A stretch of 7,392 nucleotides of DNA, from the NCBI GenBank assembly GCA_001771975.1, contig MERE01000058.1, positions 1 through 7,392 on the forward strand. The letters are read 5' to 3'. Source of the stretch: Betaproteobacteria bacterium RIFCSPLOWO2_02_FULL_68_150. GTDB lineage: Bacteria; Pseudomonadota; Gammaproteobacteria; Burkholderiales; SG8-39. A program made the translations under genes and the position numbers. Below the pieces are notes generated by a model. That model searched no databases and was not told the DNA's origin. It saw only the letters and a list, made by a program, of their open reading frames with translations. Shown piece by piece: positions 1-6,055 of the stretch (positions are counted from its first letter, which is position 1; each line of letters starts with the position of its first letter).

Positions 1-1037
1 GAGAATACGGCGCCCGCGCCGCGCGGCAGCAGCCGCCCGGCGAGCGCGTGGTCCGGGTGCTCCGCAAGCTCGGGGTACATCACCCTGTCCACCATCGGGT
101 GCGCCGCCAGGAACGCCACCACCTTGCGCGTATTCTCCACGTGGCGCGGCATGCGCAGGTGCAGCGTCTCGATGCCCTGCAGGATCTGGAACGCCGTCAT
201 CGCCGCCATGCAGGCGCCGAAATCGCGCAGCCCCTCGCGGCGTGCGCGCAAGAGGAACGCTCGCGTGCCCGACTCCTCCTCGAAGTCCATGCCGTGGAAT
301 CCGGCGTACGGCGCGGTGAGCTGCGGAAACTTGCCGCTCGCCTCCCAGTCGAAGCGCCCCGAATCGACCAGCACGCCGCCGATCACCGTGCCGTGTCCGC
401 CGAGGAATTTGGTCGCCGAGTGATACAGCAGGTCGGCGCCGAGCGTGAACGGCTGCATCAGGTACGGCGTGGTGAAGGTCGAATCGACGAGCAGCGGCAC
501 GCGCGCGGCGTGGGCGATCTGCGCTACGGCGGGAATATCGAGCACGTCGAGCCCCGGATTGCCGAGCGTCTCGCCGAACACCAGGCGCGTATTGGGCCTC
601 AGCGCCGCATGCCAGGCGTCCAGATCGCGCGGGCTGACGAAGGTCGTGTCGATGCCGAAGCGCTTCAGCGTGTAGCCGAGCAGGTTGTGCGAGCCGCCGT
701 AGAGCGAGCCCGAGGCGACTACGTGCTGGCCGGCGTCGAGCAGCGTCGCGATCGCGAGGTGCAGCGCGGCCTGGCCCGAAGCGGTAGCGATCGCGCCCAC
801 GCCCCCCTCGAGCGCGGCCACGCGTTCTTCCAGCACCGCGACCGTGGGATTGGAAATGCGCGAATAGACGTGCCCGGCACGCTCCATGTTGAAGAGCGAC
901 GCCGCGTGCTCGCTGCTGCGGAACACGTACGACGTGGTGGCATAGATCGGCACTGCGCGGCTGCCGGTTGCCGGATCGGGCGACTGACCGGCGTGCAGCG
1001 CGAGGGTGTCGAAACCGGGGTACTTGGGGGCGCTCAA
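1..1037 (-). CDS. metY: O-acetylhomoserine sulfhydrylase (MetY type), C-terminus cut off by window edge
   Basis: This PLP-dependent enzyme of the Cys/Met metabolism family is expected to condense O-acetylhomoserine with sulfide, giving homocysteine, or with methanethiol, giving methionine, in the cytoplasm. The 345 visible residues carry the family landmarks. YSRISNPT (58-65) is the PLP-phosphate loop contributed by the partner subunit. SGQAA (87-91) is another PLP-binding segment. D185 in VDSTFTTPY pairs with the pyridine nitrogen. K210 in HSATKFLGGHG is the Schiff-base lysine. The IGGVLVDSGRFDW stretch after the lysine is typical of the sulfhydrylase subgroup rather than MetB or MetC. The start is taken as TTG at 1037-1035: an in-frame TAG lies two codons upstream (1043-1041), the first in-frame ATG is only codon 51, and the TTG start gives the normal N-terminus FDTLALHAGQ. 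No clear Shine-Dalgarno sequence is seen. Family members are about 425-440 residues, so roughly 80-95 residues lie beyond position 1. The symbol could also be given as metZ-like; the subgroup is judged by eye. Confidence 0.93.
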   Translation of the reverse strand, partial: MSAPKYPGFDTLALHAGQSPDPATGSRAVPIYATTSYVFRSSEHAASLFNMERAGHVYSRISNPTVAVLEERVAALEGGVGAIATASGQAALHLAIATLLDAGQHVVASGSLYGGSHNLLGYTLKRFGIDTTFVSPRDLDAWHAALRPNTRLVFGETLGNPGLDVLDIPAVAQIAHAARVPLLVDSTFTTPYLMQPFTLGADLLYHSATKFLGGHGTVIGGVLVDSGRFDWEASGKFPQLTAPYAGFHGMDFEEESGTRAFLLRARREGLRDFGACMAAMTAFQILQGIETLHLRMPRHVENTRKVVAFLAAHPMVDRVMYPELAEHPDHALAGRLLPRGAGAVF

Positions 1038-1093
1038 GGTCTAGGCCACGTTTGCCGCAAACGCAAGCGTCAGCTCGTCTCGGTTTTCATATC

Positions 1094-1143
1094 TCTGCCG
1101 AGCTTTCGCCATTGCGTCAACGCAATGGCGAAAGCTCGGCAGA
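1094..1143. repeat. Long perfect inverted repeat; possible terminator or hairpin element
   Basis: The arms 1094-1116 and 1121-1143 are exact reverse complements over 23 bases (TCTGCCGAGC... at the left end). The central TCAA adds one more T-A pair, leaving a two-base centre. It lies 50-100 bases past the stop codon of the minus-strand gene at 1194-1748 and about 57 bases upstream of the metY start, so on the minus strand it could end or protect the first gene's transcript. Neither side has a run of T: the minus strand continues GATATGAAAACC and the plus strand CCGGGGAGAG. It is therefore not a textbook intrinsic terminator. It could also be a dispersed palindromic repeat or a protein-binding site. 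The structure is seen directly; the function is inferred. Confidence 0.9.
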
Positions 1144-1193
1144 CCGGGGAGAGTCAAAATCGACGCCAAGCTCGTCAAACGACGGCCGAGAAA

Positions 1194-1748
1194 TCAGTGC
1201 AGGTGTTTGCGCGCCGGCCGCGTGTAGGTCTCGAACGCGCGTTCCGGTTTCACCGGCTGCGCCGCCCGTTCCTTCCACTCGCGATCGAACAGGCCGTTCA
1301 CCAGCGCGAGCACTTCGGCGACCCTGTCCTTGTCGAACTGGCGCGCGAGCAGCGCCGAGACGTCCTCGATCATGCAGCGGCGCTGCGCCTCGTGGATGGC
1401 CTGCGCCGTCGGCCCGACGAACAGCAGCCTCGACTCCTGCTCGCCGTTGTCGTGATACAGGGTGACGTCGACTTCGACCGCCTCGTAGCAGTAGGGCCCG
1501 AGGTTTTCCAGCGCCGCTTCGAGCGCACCGTGGAAGCTGCGCCCGATCTCCCCGGTCCAGCACAGCAGCAGCATCAGTTCTTTCTCGTCGTAGCGCAAGC
1601 CGGGCTCTTCCGCCTCGAGGCTTTTCACCTCGGCAAGGGAATCGGCGTCGAGATACTCGAGCCACGGCGCGAGCGCCTGCTCGATCTGCTTGCGGGAGAC
1701 GCCTTCGAGTATCGGAATGTCGGCGTGGACGTGGACTTCCATCCGCAT
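1194..1748 (-). CDS. Conserved hypothetical protein, 184 aa (tentatively DUF6806-like)
   Basis: The function is unknown. The sequence reads as a real soluble, acidic, mixed alpha/beta protein with no signal peptide or membrane segment. Its N-terminus is MRMEVHVHADIPILEGV and its C-terminus is RPARKHLH, so short histidine clusters sit at both ends. A central stretch ELMLLLCWTGEIGRSFHGAL (about residues 57-76) is followed by VDVTLYHDNGEQESRLLFVG and a helical region rich in charged residues (IHEAQRRCMIEDVSALLARQ). I recall similar betaproteobacterial proteins with a VHVHG-like start and an RRHLH-like end, catalogued as DUF6806, but this is from memory and unverified. The ATG at 1748-1746 is preferred over the one two codons later because GAGGAAA lies about five bases upstream of it (minus strand, about 1754-1760). 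The gene runs in the same direction as metY, but 156 bases and a long hairpin separate them, so a shared transcript is doubtful. Confidence 0.85.
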   Translation of the reverse strand: MRMEVHVHADIPILEGVSRKQIEQALAPWLEYLDADSLAEVKSLEAEEPGLRYDEKELMLLLCWTGEIGRSFHGALEAALENLGPYCYEAVEVDVTLYHDNGEQESRLLFVGPTAQAIHEAQRRCMIEDVSALLARQFDKDRVAEVLALVNGLFDREWKERAAQPVKPERAFETYTRPARKHLH

Positions 1749-1969
1749 GACGGTTTCCTCGGGGAAGAAGGCGTGCAGTTTATCACGCGGTCGACGCCCG
1801 CCGACCGGCGGCCGGCGTCAACCGACGGAAGGAAATTCGCGTTAATGGAGAAGCACTTGGCAACGCGGGCGCGGCCTGCCGGGTGAGCGCGGCACGACTA
1901 GTTCACGGCATTGAACCCCGGCGCTGCGATCCAATACAGGTGCCAAGGGCGATAGCCCAGGAGGCTGCG
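1749..1969. other. Divergent intergenic region between the 184-aa gene and the DUF3567-type gene
   Basis: These 221 bases should hold promoters for both flanking genes. A GC-rich imperfect hairpin is visible at 1793-1819: outer arms GACGCC/GGCGTC, inner arms CGCCG/CGGCG. For the plus-strand gene, TTGAAC at 1911-1916 could be a -35, but the bases 17-18 further on (around CAATACAGG) are a poor -10. For the minus-strand gene, TGATAAACT (minus strand, about 1777-1785) is a possible extended -10 with no good -35. A 13-codon ORF at 1845-1886 follows a purine-rich GGAAGGAAA, but nothing else supports it as a gene. Confidence 0.4.
1959..1964 (+). promoter_or_regulatory. Strong Shine-Dalgarno AGGAGG that fixes the start of the DUF3567-type gene
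   Basis: AGGAGG lies five bases before the ATG at 1970. It selects this start over an upstream in-frame start at 1883, which would add 29 residues unlike anything expected for the family. Confidence 0.85.
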
Positions 1970-2203
1970 ATGAACGTCCTGTACAACAGCGCGAACTACA
2001 CGGTGGTCGAATTCCCGGGCCGCGGCGGCATCGAACTGCTGGACAAGACCACGCGCCGCGCCGGATTCCTGGAGGGCGCAGTCGAGGTCAGCTTCCGCGC
2101 GTCGATGGCCGGCCTTGCGGCCGAGCGTCTCGACGCCGAATCGGTGGACGAATTCCTCGGCCACTACGAGGCGCTGCTGATCAATTCGGTGCGGGTGCAC
2201 TGA
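1970..2203 (+). CDS. DUF3567 family protein, 77 aa
   Basis: This is a small soluble protein of unknown role. It begins MNVLYNSANYTVVEF, continues with GIELLDKTTRRAGFLEGAVE, and ends NSVRVH. The pattern of an MxxLYxSxxYxVVxF start, a VDK/LDK-T-R-xx-F/YL-x-G-A segment and a terminal xVxxH matches my memory of DUF3567 (about 80-90 residues, betaproteobacterial); the match is by eye. The mixed start followed by an acidic helical second half (residues about 45-70) is also typical. The gene has an excellent ribosome-binding site and stands alone between a divergent spacer and the phosphodiesterase gene 47 bases downstream. It could be co-transcribed with that gene. No catalytic or nucleic-acid-binding motif is evident. 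Confidence 0.85.
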   Translation: MNVLYNSANYTVVEFPGRGGIELLDKTTRRAGFLEGAVEVSFRASMAGLAAERLDAESVDEFLGHYEALLINSVRVH

Positions 2204-2220
2204 GCGCGCCGCGAAGCCGC

Positions 2221-2226
2221 TAAAAT
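2221..2226 (+). promoter_or_regulatory. Candidate -10 box TAAAAT upstream of the phosphodiesterase gene
   Basis: TAAAAT differs from the consensus TATAAT at one position and lies 24 bases before the ATG at 2251. No convincing -35 is found 16-18 bases upstream (around CACTGA), so this is only a candidate. If it is used, transcription would start at about 2232-2234, inside the left arm of the adjacent hairpin. Confidence 0.35.
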
Positions 2227-2227
2227 G

Positions 2228-2249
2228 GCGCCCTTTTGCCGAAGGGCGC
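2228..2249 (+). promoter_or_regulatory. Hairpin covering the ribosome-binding site of the phosphodiesterase gene
   Basis: GCGCCCTT (2228-2235) and AAGGGCGC (2242-2249) are perfect eight-base complementary arms around a six-base loop, TTGCCG. The right arm contains the only Shine-Dalgarno-like bases (AAGGG) for the ATG at 2251, so folding in RNA would hide them. There is no T-tract after the stem, which argues against a simple terminator for the preceding DUF3567 gene, although a weak one is possible. The arms are seen directly; the regulatory role is inferred. Confidence 0.5.
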
Positions 2250-2250
2250 A

Positions 2251-3408
2251 ATGCCATTTCCCGATTACTCCGGCGGCGGATTCGTCAACCTGATCGCCTC
2301 CTTCGCCGCTGCCGGCGACGTCGAGCCGCGCCACGCGACGCTGGCGCTGCTGCCGGCCGGGGAGTTCGTCGGCGCACGCAACATCGTGTTCTGGATCGTG
2401 GACGGCCTCGGCGACAACTTCCTCGCCGCGCGCCGGCCTGCCGGCCACCTCGCGCGCCGCCGGCGCGGCTCGATCAGCGCCGTATTCCCCTCCACCACCG
2501 CAACGGCGATCACCACCTCGTTCACCGGCGCCACTCCCGCGGAGCACGGCCTCACCGGCTGGTTCACCTACTTCGGCGCCGCCGGCTGTGTCGCCGCGCC
2601 GCTGCCGTTTCGCTCGCGCGGCGACAACCTGCCACTCGGCCTGCGCGGCGTCTCGCACGACCACCTGTTCACCGAACCGCCGCTGCTCGACGCGCTGGCG
2701 CGGCGCGCAATCGTGGTATCGGCGCGCTCGATCGTGAACTCCGAATACAACCGGCACCACAGCGGCGCCGCGGAGCGGCGCGCCTACGATCGCCTGGACG
2801 AACTCGTCTCCGAGGTGGTGACGGCAGTGAAGTCGGGACCGGAGCGCAAGTTCATCTATGCCTACTGGCCCGAATTCGACACGCTGGCGCACAAGCACGG
2901 CGTGGCGAGCGCTGAGGTGCTCGCCGAATTCCAACGGGTGGACGACGCTTTCGGCGAAATGCTGCAGCGTCTTTCCGGTACCGAGACGCTGCTCGTGGTG
3001 ACGGCGGACCACGGTTTCATGGACAGCCCGCAGGGCGACCTGCTGACGCTCGAACACGGCCCCGGGCTTGCCGCACTGCTGAAGTTCCCGTTGTGCGGCG
3101 AGCGCCGCGTCGCTTTCTGCCACGTCCAGGACGGACGCGTCGCCGAATTTGCCGCACGCGCGCGCGACTGGCTGGGCGAGCGGGGCACAGTGCGGGCAAG
3201 CCGCGACCTGCTCGACGAGGGTTGGTTCGGGCCCGGCCGTACCCACCCGCGCCTCGCCGAGCGCATCGGGGACCTGACCCTGGTGATGAACGAGCGCTTC
3301 ACCGTCAAGGACTGGACTCCCGGCGAATCGCGCCATCTGCACGTCGGCAATCACGGCGGCGCGAGCGAGGACGAATTGCTCATTCCCCTGGTGGTGGCAA
3401 AAGTATGA
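2251..3408 (+). CDS. Alkaline phosphatase superfamily protein, type I phosphodiesterase/nucleotide pyrophosphatase type
   Basis: This is a metal-dependent phosphoesterase of 385 residues, the usual size for a compact member of the nucleotide pyrophosphatase/phosphodiesterase group. All metal-binding and catalytic positions can be traced: D51 in WIVDGLGD, the nucleophile T83 in FPSTTATA (aligned with the PTKT-F-P-N threonine of NPP enzymes), D210 and H214 in PEFDTLAHKHG, D253 and H254 in TADHGF, and H368 in GNHGG. TGATPAEHGL (92-101) is also a family signature. Two zinc ions are therefore expected, with hydrolysis of a phosphodiester or pyrophosphate bond. The substrate is unknown. Unlike many relatives it shows no signal peptide or membrane anchor, so it looks cytoplasmic. 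The ATG at 2251 is preferred; a TTG at 2236 in the same frame lies in the hairpin loop and adds only five residues. The stop overlaps the next gene's start (ATGA), so the two are probably translated together. Confidence 0.9.
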   Translation: MPFPDYSGGGFVNLIASFAAAGDVEPRHATLALLPAGEFVGARNIVFWIVDGLGDNFLAARRPAGHLARRRRGSISAVFPSTTATAITTSFTGATPAEHGLTGWFTYFGAAGCVAAPLPFRSRGDNLPLGLRGVSHDHLFTEPPLLDALARRAIVVSARSIVNSEYNRHHSGAAERRAYDRLDELVSEVVTAVKSGPERKFIYAYWPEFDTLAHKHGVASAEVLAEFQRVDDAFGEMLQRLSGTETLLVVTADHGFMDSPQGDLLTLEHGPGLAALLKFPLCGERRVAFCHVQDGRVAEFAARARDWLGERGTVRASRDLLDEGWFGPGRTHPRLAERIGDLTLVMNERFTVKDWTPGESRHLHVGNHGGASEDELLIPLVVAKV

Positions 3409-4196
3409 AGATCGTCGCGAACGGCATCGAGATCCATTACGGGATTCACGGCAGGGAGAACGCGCCCTGGCTGGTGCTCAGCCACTCGCTCGCCTGCAGC
3501 GCGCGCATGTGGGAGCCGCAGATTGCGGCCCTGCGGGACCGGTACCGCATCCTGGCATACGACACCCGCGGCCACGGCGCCAGCGCGGCGCCGCCGGGGC
3601 CGTACACGCTGGAGATGCTCGCCGATGACCTGCACGGCCTGCTCGCGGCGCTCGGCATTTCTCAGCCCCATTTCTGCGGCCTGTCCATGGGCGGCATGAT
3701 CGGCCAGAGCTTCGCGCTCAAGTACCCCGGTGTTTTCCGGACGCTCACCCTCGCCGACACGACCAGCCGCTATCCGGGCGAGGCGCTGCCCCTGTGGGAA
3801 GACCGGATCCGGCTGGCGGAAACCCAGGGCATGAGCCCGCTCGCGCAACCGACGCTCGAGCGCTGGTTCACGGAGTCCTTTCGCACCAGCCATGCCGCTG
3901 CGGTAGAGAGGATCCGTGAGCTGATCCTCGCCACGCCGGTCGCCGGTTACGTCGGCTGTTCGCGCGCCATCCCGAAGATCAACTTTTCTGCCCGCCTGGG
4001 CGAGATCCGCTGTCCGATCCTGGTTCTGGTCGGCGAAGACGATCCCGGCACTCCGGTGGCGATGGCGCGCGAAATCCACGCCAGCGCGCCCGGTTCGCGA
4101 CTGGTGATCCTGCCGCAGGCGGCCCACCTCGCGAACCTCGAGGCGGCTGAGGAATTCAACCGGGCGCTCGGCGAGTTCCTCGATTCGGCTTCCTAG
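3405..4196 (+). CDS. Alpha/beta hydrolase, 3-oxoadipate enol-lactonase (PcaD)-like
   Basis: This 263-residue alpha/beta-hydrolase-fold enzyme has the usual PcaD length. SHSLACSARMW (26-36) supplies the oxyanion loop. YDTRGHGAS (52-60) is the typical strand-4 region. S94 in CGLSMGG is the nucleophile. D213 in VGEDDPGTP is the likely acid and H241 in QAAHLANLE the catalytic base. GLSMGGMIGQ together with GEDDPGTPV resembles beta-ketoadipate enol-lactone hydrolases, which open the lactone ring in protocatechuate and catechol breakdown. No other pca or cat gene is present, so the true substrate may be a different ester or lactone, and no gene symbol is assigned. No signal peptide is seen, which suits a cytoplasmic location. 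The ATG overlaps the TGA of the phosphodiesterase gene by four bases, indicating translational coupling. The gene ends 22 bases from the convergent ubiX stop, with no clear terminator between. Confidence 0.88.
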   Translation: MKIVANGIEIHYGIHGRENAPWLVLSHSLACSARMWEPQIAALRDRYRILAYDTRGHGASAAPPGPYTLEMLADDLHGLLAALGISQPHFCGLSMGGMIGQSFALKYPGVFRTLTLADTTSRYPGEALPLWEDRIRLAETQGMSPLAQPTLERWFTESFRTSHAAAVERIRELILATPVAGYVGCSRAIPKINFSARLGEIRCPILVLVGEDDPGTPVAMAREIHASAPGSRLVILPQAAHLANLEAAEEFNRALGEFLDSAS

Positions 4197-4218
4197 GCAA
4201 AGCTGCAGCGCGGATCGT

Positions 4219-4797
4219 TCAGGTTTTCGCCATGCCGCGCCAGCGTGCGACGCGCGTGGAGTGAATGCCGAACAGGTCGAGCACGCGCAGCACCGTGTGT
4301 TCGATCATCTGCTCGAGGTTGCGCGGCTTGGCATAGAACGCCGGCATCGGCGGGTACGCGATGCCGCCCATCTCGGTGACGGCCACGAGGTTTTTCAGGT
4401 GCGCGAGGTTAAACGGCGTCTCGCGCGGCAGGATCACCAGGCGCCGGCGCTCCTTGAGCACCACATCGGCCGCGCGCGACACCAGGTCATTGGACAGCGC
4501 GTGCGCCACCGCCGCCAGCGTCTTCATCGAACAGGGCGCGATCACCATGCCTTCGGTGAGGAACGAGCCGCTGGCGATCGCCGCCGCGATGTCCTTCGGA
4601 TGGTAGGCGGCATGCGCGAGGCGCTCGACGTCCTTGCGCTTGAGCCGCAGTTCATGCCAGCAATTGAGCGCGCCCGGCTCGGTGAGCACGAGGTGGCTCT
4701 CCCAGCCACGCCGTGCGCGCAATTCCTCGAGCAGACGCACGCCGTAGACGGCGCCGCTGGCGCCGGTGATGCCGACGATGAGGCGCTTCCCCGCCAT
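4219..4797 (-). CDS. ubiX: Flavin prenyltransferase, UbiX family
   Basis: UbiX joins a dimethylallyl group to FMN, forming the prenylated cofactor needed by UbiD-type decarboxylases. The 192-residue length is normal and the flavoprotein fold motifs are present: GITGASGAVYG (9-19, FMN-binding loop with S14), E49, SGSF (76-79), APCSMKTLA (87-95), RAADVVLKERR (108-118) with R108 and K115, PRETPFNLAHL (124-134) with R125 and E126, PPMPAFY (149-155) with Y155, R171 and W186. By hand alignment these correspond to the Pseudomonas enzyme's S15, E49, R122, K129, R139, E140, Y169, R185 and W200. One difference is the segment after the second strand, LVLTEPGA, where SKAA is common. The start is ATG at 4797-4795; there is no obvious Shine-Dalgarno sequence, and a possible -10 lies only about 18 bases upstream. 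The gene is divergent from the transporter pair and convergent with the hydrolase. No ubiD partner is in the window, so a ubiquinone role and an aromatic-acid role cannot be separated. Confidence 0.94.
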   Translation of the reverse strand: MAGKRLIVGITGASGAVYGVRLLEELRARRGWESHLVLTEPGALNCWHELRLKRKDVERLAHAAYHPKDIAAAIASGSFLTEGMVIAPCSMKTLAAVAHALSNDLVSRAADVVLKERRRLVILPRETPFNLAHLKNLVAVTEMGGIAYPPMPAFYAKPRNLEQMIEHTVLRVLDLFGIHSTRVARWRGMAKT

Positions 4798-4814
4798 GGC
4801 GGCAAGGTTACCCG

Positions 4815-4822
4815 ATTACAAT
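4815..4822. promoter_or_regulatory. Possible overlapping divergent -10 elements for ubiX and the first transporter
   Basis: ATTACAAT reads TACAAT on the plus strand (4817-4822) and TGTAAT on the minus strand (4820-4815), each one mismatch from TATAAT. It lies in the 31-base gap between the ubiX ATG and the GTG of the transporter. If both are used, the transcripts would have almost no leader. No good -35 is found for either direction, so support is weak. Confidence 0.3.
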
Positions 4823-4828
4823 CCCGCG

Positions 4829-6055
4829 GTGAATGCGCGGCTGTTCGTTGTCGTGTTCGGTCCGTTTGCCGCCGGGTATTTCCTGTCGTTCTTCTTTCGC
4901 AACGTGAATGCGGTCATCTCCAAGGACCTGGCGCGCGAATTCGCGCTCGCGCCGTCGGACCTCGGCTTCCTCACCTCGATGTACCTGCTCGCCTTCGCCG
5001 CCTTCCAGCTGCCGCTCGGCGTGCTGCTCGATCGCTTCGGGCCGCGCCGGGTGTTGGCCGGGCTCTACAGCATCGCCGGCGCGGGCGCGCTGGTCTTCGG
5101 GCTGGCGCAGGACTTCGCGACGCTGTCGATCGGCCGCGCGCTCATCGGGCTCGGCGTATCGGGCGGCCTGATGGGGGCGATCAAGGCGTTCACGCTCTGG
5201 TTTCCGCTGTCGCGACTGGCAACGCTCAACGGCCTGTATCTGGCTGTAGGCGGCATCGGCGGTCTTTCGGCGACCGCGCCGGTAGAGGCGCTGCTTGGGC
5301 CGCTCGGCTGGCGCGCGCTGTTTCACGGCGTCGCGGGCCTCTCGGTGGCGGTCGCACTGCTGATTTTCTTCGTCGTGCCGGAGAAGCCGCTGCCGGGCCG
5401 GGGTGAGACGCTCGCGACGCAGATCCGGCGCTTCGGCGAGATTTTCGCGGTGCAGAAATTCTGGCGCATCGCGCTGCCGCTCGTCATCTGCCACGCCGGC
5501 TACCAGGCGCTGCAGGGGTTGTGGCTCGGGCCCTGGCTCTACGACGTCGCCGATCTGCCGCGCGCGTCAGTGGCGAACTATCTCCTCGCGAGCGCACTCG
5601 CCTACACCGTCGGCTCGGTGTTCTTCGGCGTTACCAGCGACCGGCTCGCCGCCGCCGGCGTCTCGCGCATGACGATGTTCAAGCTCGGGCAGGTCGTATC
5701 GCTCGCGATGTTCGCGCTGCTTGCGGCCGGCGTACAGACGGGTTTGCTCGCGATCCTGTTCGTATACGGATTCACTGCGATCTCCGCCGCGCTCGCCTAC
5801 GCGGTCCTCACACCGTTGTTCGGTCCCGAGATGACGGGGCGCGTCAACACCGCGGCGAACGTGCTGATGTTCGGTTGCTCGTTCCTGTTTCAATGGGGCA
5901 TCGGCGCCGTGCTCCGGTTTCACCCGGTGGTCGATGGCCGCTACGCGCCCGAAGGCTACGCTTCTGCGCTCGTGCTGCTCACGCTGCTGCAGGTTCTGGT
6001 GATCGGCTGGCTGTTGCCGATGCGCGACCCCACCCCGAGGAAAATCGCGCCATGA
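4829..6055 (+). CDS. Major facilitator superfamily transporter (first of a tandem pair)
   Basis: This 408-residue inner-membrane carrier is predicted to have about 12 membrane helices, with hydrophobic stretches at roughly 4-24, 45-65, 78-95, 102-120, 130-152 and 160-184, then a loop (about 185-212) and a second set from about 215 to 398. The MFS loop 2-3 signature is clear, GVLLDRFGPRRVL (64-76), and a weaker copy lies in the second half, FGVTSDRLAAAG, with D271 and R272. The ligand is unknown; a charged N-terminal segment FFFRNVNAVISKDL follows helix 1. The GTG at 4829 is chosen because MNARLFVVVF gives the short cytoplasmic tail usual for MFS proteins. An ATG at 4796 is in frame and would add 11 residues, but it would overlap the divergent ubiX start codon. 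Neither start has a good Shine-Dalgarno sequence at normal spacing. The TGA overlaps the ATG of the next transporter (ATGA). Confidence 0.9.
   Translation: MNARLFVVVFGPFAAGYFLSFFFRNVNAVISKDLAREFALAPSDLGFLTSMYLLAFAAFQLPLGVLLDRFGPRRVLAGLYSIAGAGALVFGLAQDFATLSIGRALIGLGVSGGLMGAIKAFTLWFPLSRLATLNGLYLAVGGIGGLSATAPVEALLGPLGWRALFHGVAGLSVAVALLIFFVVPEKPLPGRGETLATQIRRFGEIFAVQKFWRIALPLVICHAGYQALQGLWLGPWLYDVADLPRASVANYLLASALAYTVGSVFFGVTSDRLAAAGVSRMTMFKLGQVVSLAMFALLAAGVQTGLLAILFVYGFTAISAALAYAVLTPLFGPEMTGRVNTAANVLMFGCSFLFQWGIGAVLRFHPVVDGRYAPEGYASALVLLTLLQVLVIGWLLPMRDPTPRKIAP

Noticed and set aside
1038..1193. A SAM or SAH riboswitch upstream of metY
   Set aside because: I could not match the conserved cores of the known classes. 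Apart from the long inverted repeat, only short hairpins are seen.
48..1886. A 612-codon open frame on the plus strand across the metY and 184-aa gene region
   Set aside because: It is antisense to two genes with clear minus-strand evidence (PLP motifs; good RBS). Its translation is R/H/A-rich with no family resemblance, as expected from the third-position GC bias of the real genes.
1845..1886. 13-codon ORF after GGAAGGAAA in the divergent spacer, a possible leader peptide
   Set aside because: It has no codon run or terminator/antiterminator structure suggestive of attenuation, and the next gene starts 84 bases later with its own strong RBS.
2164..3354. A 396-codon minus-strand open frame opposite the phosphodiesterase
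   Set aside because: The plus-strand protein has the full alkaline-phosphatase metal site; the antisense product is low-complexity and unrecognisable.
3093..3404. Upstream extension of the hydrolase frame inside the phosphodiesterase gene
   Set aside because: It is Arg/Pro-rich shadow sequence; the ATG at 3405 gives the family-typical N-terminus.
5521..6051. Upstream extension of the second transporter's frame into the first transporter
   Set aside because: The frame is open but out of register with the first transporter and encodes Arg-rich sequence. The ATG at 6052 with GAGGAAAA upstream gives a normal MFS N-terminus.
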